Shown piece after piece: positions 15,878 to 24,670 of a DNA stretch of 64,000 nucleotides (within the stretch, counting starts at the first letter, position 1; each line of letters starts with the position of its first letter). A program made the position numbers and the translations under genes. Below the pieces are notes generated by a model, which was given only the letters and a program-made list of their open reading frames with translations, searched no databases and was not told the DNA's origin. The stretch is from CAYRFE01 sp964423645 [NCBI: uncultured bacterium] (GTDB lineage Bacteria; Macinerneyibacteriota; Macinerneyibacteria; Macinerneyibacteriales): the NCBI GenBank assembly GCA_964423645.1, contig CAYRFE010000021.1, positions 1 through 64,000 of the forward strand, written 5' to 3'.

Positions 15878-16948
15878 ATGAAAAATATCATTCTATGCTT
15901 CTTCATAATACCGGTGATGACCCTTTCAGTTTTTGCCGAAGAAGTCACCTTCAACGACTTCGAAGAAATTACACATGAATCCAAACCCGCCCTGCGGCAT
16001 AAAAAAACGAAAGAGATCTACCCGGTCACTTTTTCTGAAAAATTCTATTCACCTGATAAAACGATGTATGCGGTGTTTGCTGATGCGATTATTGAGAAGT
16101 GGTACCAAACTAAAAATCCTTCTGATTACGTACTATTCAGATTTATATACATCTTCAACCATAACAACAAAAGAATATATAATAATATACATGCACTTGA
16201 AGAAATGAGTTCTTTAACTAACTGGCAGGGATTATTTTTACGAATCGATGAGGGGCCCGGGTGGCCAGGAAGTCATTTTTATATCAATCCTATTTCAGGT
16301 CTTGTATATTCAGGAGGATATGGACTACGAGTAGATTATTGGATTTCTGAAAATGACTTTATATTTAACCAGCCACATGGAGCTACACAACTTGGCTCTT
16401 ACGTTCCAACTGATTATATTCGAGAAGAGATAATTTTACGTAAACTTATAGGAAAAAACGATGGAACAACTATTATTATTTTTGCATTAACTAATTTTAA
16501 TGATTATATTTTTAACTCAAAAGCACTTCCGAAAGCTTTACAAGAATCAGCTGATTTGCGTAAATACAACCAACCATTAGTGGTAAAAAAACGATATTTC
16601 TCCTATTATCCGGCAGGAAAATACGACATTGATAAATACAAATATATATTCAAAAAGGAGTTAGAAATAGATAAATCCGGCAAAATCCTTTCCACCACTA
16701 TTCCTCCTAATCAGTTCGGTGTGTGTCTTGCCGACAATGTGCGCATCCGCACATCACCCGATCTGAACGGCACAGTCGTAGGGCATCTTAAAAAAGATGA
16801 CACGTTTGAAATACTCGATGCGAGTGAATCGACACAAGTCATCGACACCATGGAAGCGTATTGGTATAAAATAAAGACCACGACTCTCACCGGCTGGGTA
16901 TACGGCTATTTCATCATCGGGAAACCGGCGGAGAACGACCAACGGTGA
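15878..16948 (+). CDS. secreted SH3-domain protein, array paralog 4
   Basis: 356 residues from the ATG at 15878. The DNA is a mosaic: silent sites around 16014-16050 match paralog 2, then from about 16068 (GCGGTGTTTGCTGATGC) it matches paralog 3, the centre is a diverged relative of paralog 3, and the linker near 16635-16680 returns to the paralog 2 version exactly. The last codons (KPAENDQR instead of KPQDNDQR) and all sequence beyond the stop differ, so this is the right edge of the array. Signal peptide and SH3 domain as in the other copies. Confidence 0.85.
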   Translation: MKNIILCFFIIPVMTLSVFAEEVTFNDFEEITHESKPALRHKKTKEIYPVTFSEKFYSPDKTMYAVFADAIIEKWYQTKNPSDYVLFRFIYIFNHNNKRIYNNIHALEEMSSLTNWQGLFLRIDEGPGWPGSHFYINPISGLVYSGGYGLRVDYWISENDFIFNQPHGATQLGSYVPTDYIREEIILRKLIGKNDGTTIIIFALTNFNDYIFNSKALPKALQESADLRKYNQPLVVKKRYFSYYPAGKYDIDKYKYIFKKELEIDKSGKILSTTIPPNQFGVCLADNVRIRTSPDLNGTVVGHLKKDDTFEILDASESTQVIDTMEAYWYKIKTTTLTGWVYGYFIIGKPAENDQR

Positions 16949-16983
16949 GAAGCCTTTGGAGAATTTATAATTTTACTATTTTA

Positions 16984-17127
16984 AAGGGGTGTGGGGACGA
17001 AGTCCCCACTAATAATAAATAAGCCCCTCCCGATGGTCATCGAGTGATTGCGTAAGCAATCGTACCGAGATGCGGGAGGGGTTTGGGGTGGGCACAAATT
17101 CAAAATATGGTTATTTTCTAAAGGTCT
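16984..17127. repeat. modular multi-hairpin dispersed repeat, inverted copy
   Basis: Reverse-complement orientation: module c (GGGGTGTGGGGACGAAGTCC), module b with an enlarged loop that carries its own hairpin GATTGCGTAAGCAATC, and module e (AAATTC...AAAGGTCT). Modules a and d are absent. It lies immediately after the SH3 array. Confidence 0.75.
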
Positions 17128-17141
17128 CGGTAATTGTTTTT

Positions 17142-17164
17142 GAGACGGGTTTGAAACCCGTCTC
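17142..17164. repeat. GAGACGGG palindrome, copy 4
   Basis: The same palindrome with its TTTTT and TACAA flanks, here outside the SH3 array and about 190 bases after paralog 4, showing that the element can occur independently of the array. Confidence 0.8.
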
Positions 17165-17230
17165 TACAAGACTTTATCTATCTGCGATAATCTGCGCACA
17201 TCTGCGGATAAAACGCATTGTGACGTTACA

Positions 17231-17995
17231 TCAATACTGGCTTAATTTATTCATCGACCGTGCTTTTTTCTCAATGATACCGAACAAAAACATCCCTGCC
17301 GCCAAATATGCAAGACTGTTCAACACGATAAACGCATACCACTCTATCGGAAATGTCGCCCCTTTGACGATAATGGCATTTATCGTCGATGCCCCTGCGA
17401 TGAACGGCAGAAATGAAAATCCGTTGAGCGGATAGACCGGCAACATCATGAGTCCGATCAGACCAAACGACAAAACTGAATTTATTGCCTGAATACGTTT
17501 GTGTATCAACGCCAATCCGCCTATTGCAAAACCTATACCGAGCAACGATATCAGCGACACAAATAACCATAAAAAAAATACCGCAAAATTAATTTTCAAG
17601 TATCTGCCGGTGACCAGCATTTCTGAGAACAAAATAACGGTAGTGGTCGCAAAATAAAACAAAAGGTTGGACAAAATTTTCCCGATAAAAATGAATTTCG
17701 GCTTTATCGGCGATAAGTATAATTGTTCCAATGTGCCCATCTGTGATTCTTGCAGGATCATGTTGCCGATATCCTGCAACACAAGCATTGCGCTCATCCA
17801 CAGCACATAGCCGATGATCATCGCGTCGAGTGACTGCGCATTCACCGATGCACCCGCAAGAGCTTTTACACCGTAAAAAAGCCCCGTAAAAACAAAGAAC
17901 ATGATCGCAAGCATCGAGATCGTATTAAAAAAATACCGCTTCATACCCCAGAGCATCATTTTTAATTCGGTGATCAAAAGCACGAAGTATCTCAT
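17231..17995 (-). CDS. ABC-2 type transporter permease
   Basis: 254 residues with six predicted membrane segments (for example FNTISMLAIMFFVFTGLFYG and LLGIGFAIGGLALI) and the ABC-2 signature region SQMGTLEQLYLSPI (about residue 85), which couples to the ATPase. It overlaps the upstream ATPase gene by four bases. Together they form an exporter half of each type; the substrate could be a drug, lipid or polysaccharide and cannot be told from the sequence. Confidence 0.88.
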   Translation of the reverse strand: MRYFVLLITELKMMLWGMKRYFFNTISMLAIMFFVFTGLFYGVKALAGASVNAQSLDAMIIGYVLWMSAMLVLQDIGNMILQESQMGTLEQLYLSPIKPKFIFIGKILSNLLFYFATTTVILFSEMLVTGRYLKINFAVFFLWLFVSLISLLGIGFAIGGLALIHKRIQAINSVLSFGLIGLMMLPVYPLNGFSFLPFIAGASTINAIIVKGATFPIEWYAFIVLNSLAYLAAGMFLFGIIEKKARSMNKLSQY

Positions 17996-18945
17996 TTTTC
18001 TTCCTCACTATGTATGAGATTCACAAAAATATCTTCCAGATTATCTTCTTCAATGTCAATTGATTGAATGACTGAATTTTCACGTCGCAGTACATCGATA
18101 AGATCATAAATCAATGACGGTTTTTTCAGACCCGTTATAATGCGATGACCGTTTTCAAACAATTCGATATTACATGCATCAACTTGTGAAAGAGCGTATT
18201 GTTGCGCCTCTGTCAACGGGGATGCGGTCACGATTTTCATGGTACGCAATGCATAACTGCTCTTTAAACTCGCGACGGTCTCATGTGAAATGATCCGCCC
18301 CTTATTGATGATCAATACTCTGTCGCACACATCCTCAATAAAGCGCATATCATGTGAGGTCACAATGATCGTCTTTTTCTCTTCAGCAACAACTTTTTTC
18401 AACAATACTTTAATTGCTCGTGTGGTCTCGACATCAAGCCCGAGCGTAGGCTCATCGAGAAATAATAGTGTAGGATCATGGATAAACGCACATGCGATCG
18501 CAACCTTCTGTTGCATACCGCGTGAAAATTCACGAACGGTCTTTTCAGCTACATCAGTGAGTTCAAGCATTGATAACAACATATCCATACGACTTTTTAT
18601 CATTTTCACAGATAACCCTTTTATACCCGCAAAATACTCAAGATTCTCACGCGGTGACAGATACCAATACACGTTTCTATTACCTTCAAGCACTGCGCCC
18701 GCATGACGCATCAGATATTCACGATTTTTACGATGCTCCAACCCATTGATCTCGATGTGCCCTTCATCGTAATGCACAATTCCTAAAATAGACTTAAGCG
18801 TTGTGGTCTTACCGCTGCCGTTCGGGCCTAATATACCGAGAATTTCACCGGGTTGCACCGCAAATGATACGTCATTCACCGCCACTATGTCTTTGTAGCG
18901 CTTCGTGAGATGATCGACGGTAATAACTGATGATTTTTTCTCCAT
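17992..18945 (-). CDS. ABC-2 type transporter ATPase
   Basis: 317 residues. Walker [13 protein letters not shown] (about residue 40), ABC signature [11 protein letters not shown] (about 143), Walker [13 protein letters not shown] (about 160) and the H-loop VTSHDMRF. The C-terminal 90 residues are the regulatory extension usual in DrrA/CcmA-type exporters. It powers the membrane partner encoded by the overlapping downstream gene. The -10 box sits only six bases before the ATG, so the message is probably leaderless; a GGAGA motif just inside the frame leaves open a slightly later non-ATG start. Confidence 0.92.
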   Translation of the reverse strand: MEKKSSVITVDHLTKRYKDIVAVNDVSFAVQPGEILGILGPNGSGKTTTLKSILGIVHYDEGHIEINGLEHRKNREYLMRHAGAVLEGNRNVYWYLSPRENLEYFAGIKGLSVKMIKSRMDMLLSMLELTDVAEKTVREFSRGMQQKVAIACAFIHDPTLLFLDEPTLGLDVETTRAIKVLLKKVVAEEKKTIIVTSHDMRFIEDVCDRVLIINKGRIISHETVASLKSSYALRTMKIVTASPLTEAQQYALSQVDACNIELFENGHRIITGLKKPSLIYDLIDVLRRENSVIQSIDIEEDNLEDIFVNLIHSEEEK

Positions 18946-18951
18946 TCACAC

Positions 18952-18979
18952 AGTATATGTGTTTTTTTATATTTGTCAA
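18952..18979 (-). promoter_or_regulatory. promoter giving a leaderless ABC transporter mRNA
   Basis: Minus strand TTGACA (18974-18979), 16-base spacer, TATACT (18952-18957). The expected +1 coincides with the A of the ATG at 18945. Confidence 0.65.
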
Positions 18980-19022
18980 CCATATTAACTCCCCGAATTT
19001 ATCCGATTTCATACTATACAAA

Positions 19023-19050
19023 CGTATACTCACGCATACTCATGTATACG
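19023..19050. promoter_or_regulatory. paired GTATAC palindromes, candidate operator
   Basis: CGTATAC at 19023-19029 and GTATACG at 19044-19050 form an inverted repeat with 14 bases between the arms; each arm is itself a GTATAC palindrome, and a related CGCATAC lies between them. The site is in the divergent spacer between the ABC operon and the COG2403 gene. Confidence 0.35.
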
Positions 19051-19163
19051 TGATTATGAGCATTACTATCTGAAATAACACGATATAGTGATTTATCATG
19101 GTTTTTATGGCGATACAGCGGTAATAGCGTCTAAAATCACGTTTAATAGCATAAAAATAGCTA

Positions 19164-19192
19164 TTGACAAGGTATTTCAGAAAGACTATTAT
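19164..19192 (+). promoter_or_regulatory. strong promoter of the COG2403 GTPase
   Basis: TTGACA at 19164-19169, exact 17-base spacer, TATTAT at 19187-19192; followed by an optimal AAAGGAGGT ribosome binding site five bases before the ATG. Confidence 0.8.
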
Positions 19193-19243
19193 CGGCGTGT
19201 AAGGCAATAGGTTCATTGTTTTTATACATTAAAGGAGGTTATC

Positions 19244-20566
19244 ATGGCAAAGGCAAAAAGCAGAGTGCTGATTCTCGGTGCTGCCGGAAGAGATTTTCAC
19301 AATTTTAATACATTCTTCCGCGACAACGAAGATTACGAAGTAGTAGTTTTTACCGCTACTCAGATCCCTGACATCATGGGTAGAAAGTATCCTGCAGAAC
19401 TCGCAGGTAAACTGTATCCCGCCGGTATCCCTATCGAAGACGAAAAGGATATGGAAAAACTTATAAAAGAGAAAAAGATCGATCTCGTTGTATTTGCATA
19501 CTCTGATGTTCGTCACGAATATGTAATGCATAAAGCATCTATCGCAAACGCTCTTGGTGCTGATTTCATGCTTATGGGCGGAAAAAACACCATGATCAAG
19601 TCCACCAAACCGGTTATTTCTATATGCGCTACCAGAACAGGTTGCGGTAAGAGCCAGACAACACGTCGCGTTATTCGCGTACTTAAAGCAATGGGTAAAA
19701 AAGTTGTGTCCATTCGTCATCCGATGCCTTACGGCGATCTCGTTGCTCAGAAGGTTCAACGCTTTGCAACACTTGACGATCTCAAAAAACACAAATGTAC
19801 AATTGAAGAGATGGAAGAATACGAGCCGCATATTGCAATGGGTAGCGTTATTTACGCAGGCGTTGATTATGAAGCTATCGTTCGCGAAGCTGAAAAAGAA
19901 GCTGACGTTATCGTATGGGACGGCGGCAACAACGACTTCCCGTTCTATCAGCCGAATCTTGCTATCGTTGTCGCTGATCCTCACCGTGCAGGCCACGAAG
20001 TGAGCTACCATCCGGGTGAGACCAACCTCAGAATGGCAGACGTTATCGTTATCAATAAAATCGATACCGCTGACATGGAAGGTGTCGACATCGTTCGCGA
20101 AAATATCCGTGAATGTAATCCGGATGCAATCGTTGTCGACGGCGCATCTCCGATTTTCGTAGAAAACGGACATTTAATAAAAGGCAAACGCGTACTTGTT
20201 GTAGAAGACGGCCCAACCCTTACCCATGGTGAAATGACCTACGGTGCAGGCGTTGTCGCTGCTATGAAATACGGCGCACGCGAACTCATCGATCCTCGTG
20301 ATTTCGCTGTTAAGTCGATCCAGGCAACTTTCGAAAAGTATCCTGACATCGGCATACTTCTTCCTGCTATGGGTTACGGCGAAAAACAAATGAAGGATCT
20401 TGAAGAGACCATCAAAAAGAGCGGTGCCGAACTTGTTATCATCGCTACTCCGATTGATCTTCGTCGCGTTATCAAAATCGACCTTCCTGCAGTTCGCGTA
20501 GGATATGAGCTTCAGGAAATCGGCGAACCTACTCTCGAAACCATCATTAAAGACCGTATTAAATAA
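19244..20566 (+). CDS. COG2403-type P-loop GTPase, cyclic 2,3-diphosphoglycerate synthetase-like
   Basis: 440 residues. An N-terminal Rossmann-like domain (VLILGAAGRDFHNFNTFF) precedes a P-loop ATRTGCGKSQTTRR (about residue 126). VVDGASP and the base-recognition-like VINKIDTADM (about 266) follow, then a C-terminal domain. Relatives are annotated as predicted GTPases or as cyclic 2,3-diphosphoglycerate synthetase homologs; the true reaction in bacteria is not established. The strong promoter, perfect ribosome binding site, own terminator and heavily biased codon choice (GCT, CGC/CGT, GTT, GAA preferred, unlike the neighbours) suggest a very abundant protein. It is alone in its transcript. Confidence 0.85.
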   Translation: MAKAKSRVLILGAAGRDFHNFNTFFRDNEDYEVVVFTATQIPDIMGRKYPAELAGKLYPAGIPIEDEKDMEKLIKEKKIDLVVFAYSDVRHEYVMHKASIANALGADFMLMGGKNTMIKSTKPVISICATRTGCGKSQTTRRVIRVLKAMGKKVVSIRHPMPYGDLVAQKVQRFATLDDLKKHKCTIEEMEEYEPHIAMGSVIYAGVDYEAIVREAEKEADVIVWDGGNNDFPFYQPNLAIVVADPHRAGHEVSYHPGETNLRMADVIVINKIDTADMEGVDIVRENIRECNPDAIVVDGASPIFVENGHLIKGKRVLVVEDGPTLTHGEMTYGAGVVAAMKYGARELIDPRDFAVKSIQATFEKYPDIGILLPAMGYGEKQMKDLEETIKKSGAELVIIATPIDLRRVIKIDLPAVRVGYELQEIGEPTLETIIKDRIK

Positions 20567-20590
20567 TACGTTTTTAAATGTATTTTTTTC

Positions 20591-20618
20591 AGGCGCATGG
20601 CAACATGCGCCTTTTTTT
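20591..20618 (+). terminator. rho-independent terminator of the COG2403 gene
   Basis: AGGCGCATG, GCAA loop, CATGCGCCT, then a run of seven T. Confidence 0.95.
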
Positions 20619-20749
20619 ATCGTCTGAAGACATTAGAAACAATAAAAAACACGCCCTCTCATTTTTAAAACAGGATGGTTTTATTTGCAGAAAGTACGCC
20701 GCAGAAAAGAAGATCGATCATATCCGAAAATCATAATTACCGTTCTTCA

Positions 20750-20764
20750 AGACCTTTGCAAAAT
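20750..20764. repeat. fragment of repeat module e
   Basis: AGACCTTTGCAAAA is the same as the start of module e in copy 2 of the dispersed repeat (2395). It directly abuts the stop codon of the NTF2-like gene. Confidence 0.45.
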
Positions 20765-21553
20765 TCACTGTTCCTTTTGATTCGGATACTCCAATCGTAC
20801 ATCGGCGACAATTTCCCAATCATCATCATTGCGTTTTACTACTCTTATATACGAAGCTTTTTCGAGATGACTCCCTGCAGTTTTTATACTTCCGTATACC
20901 GCATAAAGATCCATTGATTGAGCTATTTTTATCCCTGATTGAGTAATTTCTTCACTCTGCATACTTTCGTCTTTACTATATAAAAATTCAATTTTAGTCA
21001 TCGGTTTATGCTCCTCACGAAAAATAACCGAGTCCTTCGCAGCGAAATGAGCAACAGACGATTCATATCCTTTCTCAAAACTCAAGACGGCCAGAGCAGA
21101 TTCAAATGCCTCAATATCAACAATATTGCTTGTCACACCGATTGATGTCTTGCTCTCAGTGATACATGGAACGCTTAAATCATTTCCATCAGTATATGAT
21201 ATACCCGCATCAATATAAATAAACCACCCGATTGTTGTTTTTTCCCATACCGTAAAGTAATGACCGTACGCTACAGGAGATGCATCTTTCTTTTTGCTGT
21301 ATTGCCACGGGCCGAATGTATACCCAATATCTCCCGATTGTGCACAATCGGCATATTCAGGAGTCCATCTGAGCATTGCCGCCAACTCATCCGGATATTT
21401 TTCGTATATACTTCTTCCCGGCACAGGATTGGGTCGAAACATAACTGATGTCTCATTCAAATATGTTAGAAACGCTTTTTTCACTCCGTGATCATAGGAA
21501 AATTGTGCAAATTCCCTTTCTCTCGTTATCATATCCGACAGCGAAGTTTTCAT
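20765..21553 (-). CDS. tandem NTF2-like (SnoaL/DUF4440-type) protein
   Basis: 262 residues without a signal peptide. Two NTF2-like units can be seen. The first has YTFGPWQYSKKKD, YGHYFTVWEKTTIGWFIYID and an upstream Phe/Tyr-rich helix (residues 1-125). The second (residues about 140-255) ends in SYIRVVKRNDDDWEIVAD, the same fold element. NTF2-like proteins bind small ligands or act as lyases/isomerases; no catalytic residues single out a reaction. It has an AAAAGGAGAG site and stands alone. Confidence 0.75.
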   Translation of the reverse strand: MKTSLSDMITREREFAQFSYDHGVKKAFLTYLNETSVMFRPNPVPGRSIYEKYPDELAAMLRWTPEYADCAQSGDIGYTFGPWQYSKKKDASPVAYGHYFTVWEKTTIGWFIYIDAGISYTDGNDLSVPCITESKTSIGVTSNIVDIEAFESALAVLSFEKGYESSVAHFAAKDSVIFREEHKPMTKIEFLYSKDESMQSEEITQSGIKIAQSMDLYAVYGSIKTAGSHLEKASYIRVVKRNDDDWEIVADVRLEYPNQKEQ

Positions 21554-21608
21554 TGGCTCTCCTTTTTCTCCTGCGAATGTGTGTCATAAAAACAAAATAA
21601 AAAATACG

Positions 21609-21816
21609 ATGAACTACCCCGCAGCAAGCTACGGGGTATCTCCCCAAAAAATACTATATTTGTTTGCCCACCCCAAACCCCTCCCTTTGAATTTGGGAGG
21701 GGCTTATTTTCTAATATAGTGGGGACTTCGTCCCCACACCCCTTATAATAACAAAACTATAATAGCAAAGCCGAAGCAAGCTTCGGGGAATTTGACCCAT
21801 TTAGATTAAAATTTTC
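21609..21816. repeat. modular multi-hairpin dispersed repeat, copy 3
   Basis: Modules a, b, c and d in order, without module e. It ends in the same TTTGACCCATTTAGATTAAA tail as copy 2. It occupies most of the spacer between the NTF2-like gene and recO; nothing else is seen in that spacer. Confidence 0.85.
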
Positions 21817-21886
21817 ATACATACTCCTCACATCTATCTGTTTAATGATTAGTGTCACCTTTTTTTATTTTCTTGTAAAGATAAAA

Positions 21887-22561
21887 TTAGCGTGTATGAA
21901 CCTCAAAGTATTGCAATAAAAGTTTGTGATAGATGACAAATTCATCATTTGACATCGTATACTCTCGCGCATCACCCTGCTCAATACTTCTCACAAATGC
22001 ATATAGATCACTTGCATATACACCGATCTTACAATCATCACATGAAAACGAGCCATGTTGCACATCAAACCATGTCAATGCGCTCGTATCGCCACACCTG
22101 CATTCTTGATTCATGCTCAATGTCCAGCCCAGTGCATCGGCAAGTTTTATCAAACAGTAAATAAGCGCTTTTTGGCCTTTCCCCGCACGCATTCCCTTCA
22201 AAAACATATCAATGATATGATAAATATTTTCATGGGGCTCCCGCTCAGGGACGATCTTTCTTATCAACTTGACCATTTCACCTGCCATTTCATAACTCTC
22301 TGATGATTCAGCAAGAAAAAAGGCATCGTTGATGACATCAGCAGAGCGCAGAGTCTGTAATTCTGCCGCCTCATTGTTACGAAATGTCAGAGAAATTTTA
22401 TTGAGAAATTCAAGCGTTCCCAAAAATTGACTTTTCTCACCGCGTGCGCCACGTACCATAAACGACATTCGGCCGAATCGACGTGTAAGCACATCAACCA
22501 CATAAGAAGTATTGCGAAAAACGGTACGATGCAGAATAAAGCCTTCGGTTGTCTCAAACAT
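21887..22561 (-). CDS. recO: DNA repair protein RecO
   Basis: 224 residues from the ATG at 22561, which overlaps the last codons of the Nudix gene; the open frame extends upstream, but the extra 33 residues are the Nudix gene read out of frame. OB-fold N-terminus (TTEGFILHRTVFRNTSYVV, FGRMSFMVRGARG), helical middle, and a four-Cys zinc site CRCGDTS...FSCDDC (about residue 150-175). RecO loads RecA on SSB-coated gaps together with RecR and RecF. It lacks a clear ribosome binding site and should be translated by coupling. Confidence 0.9.
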   Translation of the reverse strand: MFETTEGFILHRTVFRNTSYVVDVLTRRFGRMSFMVRGARGEKSQFLGTLEFLNKISLTFRNNEAAELQTLRSADVINDAFFLAESSESYEMAGEMVKLIRKIVPEREPHENIYHIIDMFLKGMRAGKGQKALIYCLIKLADALGWTLSMNQECRCGDTSALTWFDVQHGSFSCDDCKIGVYASDLYAFVRSIEQGDAREYTMSNDEFVIYHKLLLQYFEVHTR

Positions 22562-22967
22562 ACTGAAGTAACGCAGCGGCTTCTTCGGAAATGCCGATAT
22601 CCGCCTCACACCACTCCAAGCCGCGAAGCTCACGAGCAGTGCACCAATGGAGATCAACATGTTCGGAAAGTACTACCGATGATGAAAGCATTTCGGCATG
22701 AAACGGGATCAAATCTATCGAAAATTTCAAATATTCATGATATACTGCTGTCATAGGCGAAATAATACGAATCGTACACCCTAACTCCTCATGAATTTCT
22801 CGTATAAGTGCTGACTCGTCTGATTCACCATCATGCACCTTCCCCCCCGGGAATTCCCATAAAAGAGGCATTTTCATCTTTTTACTACGCTGAACAGCTA
22901 ACGCTCTCCCGTCATTAGTAATGACTGCACATACAACACGATAATGTATTTTCTTGAGATTGGTCAT
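22554..22967 (-). CDS. Nudix hydrolase, MutT-like
   Basis: 137 residues from the ATG at 22967, ten bases after the dehydrogenase stop. The Nudix box GKVHDGESDESALIREIHEE with LG is complete (G-x5-E-x7-REUxEExGU). The surrounding RVVCAVITNDGRALAVQRS and LLWEFPGGK resemble MutT-type enzymes that remove 8-oxo-dGTP or related nucleotides. Its end overlaps recO by eight bases, which supports a genome-maintenance role. Confidence 0.88.
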   Translation of the reverse strand: MTNLKKIHYRVVCAVITNDGRALAVQRSKKMKMPLLWEFPGGKVHDGESDESALIREIHEELGCTIRIISPMTAVYHEYLKFSIDLIPFHAEMLSSSVVLSEHVDLHWCTARELRGLEWCEADIGISEEAAALLQYV

Positions 22968-22977
22968 ACAGTTTGGT

Positions 22978-23937
22978 TCACACCACCCGTCTCGGGATCG
23001 TATCACCATGTAACGCCGCGAGTACCGATTCGGCCGCCATCTCACTCATTTTACTGCGTGCATACGTTGATGCACTGCCGATATGAGGCAACAAAACGAC
23101 ATTATTCAAGGGTAAAAGCTTTTCGTAAATTTTCGGTTCAAACTCATACACATCAAAACCCGCACCTGCAACTTTTCCGGAAATAAGTGCGTCTGCGAGA
23201 TCATCTTCTTTCACGACGGGGCCGCGTCCGGTATTGACAATATAGACACCGTCTTTCATACGCGCAAAAGTGGATGCAGTGAACAAATGCTTTGTTTCGG
23301 GTGACAACGGCAAGTGAATTGACACGACATCGCTCCTACGGATCAATTCTTCAAAATCAACATACTCGGCATTATATAACGCTTCGATATCCGCTGCAAG
23401 ACGATGACGATTATGATAGATAATATGCATATCAAATGCACGGCATTTTTTCGCAAATGATTGTCCTATCCGCCCCATTCCCAATATTCCAACCGTTTTA
23501 CCCGCCAATTCTTCTCCTAAAAGAAGTGACGGTCGCCATCCGATAAACTTACCGTCGCGTGTAAATCGATCGCTTTCTACTATGCGCCGCATCACAGAAA
23601 TCATCAACGCAAAGGCAATTTCTGCAGTTGCATTCGTGAGCGCATCAGGAGTATTACTCACCGCAATATTTTTTGAACGCGCATATTCTGTGTCAATATT
23701 ATTATATCCTGCGGCGTAATTTGCAATAATCTTTAACGAACTTCCACACGCATCTATGACATCTTTGTCAATGGTATCATAGAGCATGGTCACCAATGCC
23801 GAAGCTCCCTTACAATGTGTGAGAAAATCTTCCTTTGTAAACGCTTTCTCGGCAGGGTTCACAATTACGTCACCATGTTTTCTAAGCATAGCTATCCCCG
23901 GCCCGGGCATCATATAAGAAACGACTACTTTGTGCAT
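22978..23937 (-). CDS. D-2-hydroxyacid dehydrogenase (glyoxylate/hydroxypyruvate reductase-like)
   Basis: 319 residues, full length. NAD(P) fold VGILGMGRIGQ (about residue 147), catalytic Arg in NTGRGPVV (about 232), Glu in YEFEP (about 261) and His in LPHIGSAS (about 282). Family members reduce glyoxylate or hydroxypyruvate; the cofactor cannot be decided with certainty, though the R-H-R after the second strand (HNRHR) suggests NADPH. A glycerate 2-kinase at 39.2 kb could use its product. Confidence 0.88.
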   Translation of the reverse strand: MHKVVVSYMMPGPGIAMLRKHGDVIVNPAEKAFTKEDFLTHCKGASALVTMLYDTIDKDVIDACGSSLKIIANYAAGYNNIDTEYARSKNIAVSNTPDALTNATAEIAFALMISVMRRIVESDRFTRDGKFIGWRPSLLLGEELAGKTVGILGMGRIGQSFAKKCRAFDMHIIYHNRHRLAADIEALYNAEYVDFEELIRRSDVVSIHLPLSPETKHLFTASTFARMKDGVYIVNTGRGPVVKEDDLADALISGKVAGAGFDVYEFEPKIYEKLLPLNNVVLLPHIGSASTYARSKMSEMAAESVLAALHGDTIPRRVV

Positions 23938-24074
23938 CTGTGCTCCTTATTGTTCAAAAATAATTCCCTTTATCGCTCCCGTTTGAAAACAACTCGTTGA
24001 ATCTCTTTCACAATCCTTTTCATTGATGGCCTGATAACAGTTCCCCGCCGCACTATACGACATCATGATCGAAC

Positions 24075-24668
24075 CTATTCCTCACGTAACGATTCATCCC
24101 CGATCCATCGTGTAAGCAATGCATCCCGCTCGTGCGGTGGCAACAACCAATCATCAGGTTTTAATTTATTTTCTCCGTATTCACGAACACTATACGCGGT
24201 AATAGCGACCGACACCGACACATTGAAACTTTGCGAAAACCCTCGCATCGGAATGTAGAACACTCCGTCGGCAAGTTCTCGGGACACTTCAGAGACACCC
24301 TCTCCTTCTTGACCAAAAATAAATGCGGTTTTTTGAGGAAATTCCATCTTATTCAACGGCAATTCATCCGGGTGCGGTTCGGCAATGAGGACACGATACC
24401 CTTCATTTTTCAAGCTCTGAATACATTCACATACACTTTCAACTTGTCGAACATTCATCCATTTGTGCACACCTTTTGTGACATCTTTATTGAGACGAAA
24501 AGAGTTTTTTCCCATGATTATATATATATCCTGAAATCCGCACCCGTCAATACTGCGTAATGCCGCACTCACATTATGCGGATCATAAAAATTCTCAAAT
24601 ACAAACGTAAAATATCGACTTCGTTGCGCTGCTACTGATCGGAGACGTTCAAGACGACGGCGTATCAT
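24075..24668 (-). CDS. SpoU/TrmH-type tRNA or rRNA 2'-O-methyltransferase
   Basis: 197 residues. SPOUT motif 1 ENFYDPHNVSAALRS (about residue 25), motif 2 FIFGQEGEGVS (about 117) and motif 3 FSQSFNVSVSVAITAY (about 145) are all present. It most resembles TrmH, which methylates Gm18 of tRNA. The start is two bases after the ptsN-like stop, so the two are coupled. Confidence 0.88.
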   Translation of the reverse strand: MIRRRLERLRSVAAQRSRYFTFVFENFYDPHNVSAALRSIDGCGFQDIYIIMGKNSFRLNKDVTKGVHKWMNVRQVESVCECIQSLKNEGYRVLIAEPHPDELPLNKMEFPQKTAFIFGQEGEGVSEVSRELADGVFYIPMRGFSQSFNVSVSVAITAYSVREYGENKLKPDDWLLPPHERDALLTRWIGDESLREE

Positions 24669-24670
24669 CG

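Noticed and set aside
13391-17164. Four equal palindromes spaced by about 1.2 kb as a CRISPR or terminator series
   Set aside because: Spacing follows the duplicated genes, there are no spacers of CRISPR size or cas genes, and no T tract follows the stems.
19229-20173. 314-codon open frame on the minus strand opposite the COG2403 GTPase
   Set aside because: It is antisense to a gene with clear GTPase motifs, its translation is Cys/His/Phe-rich without a family, and strong codon bias of the real gene explains the lack of stops.
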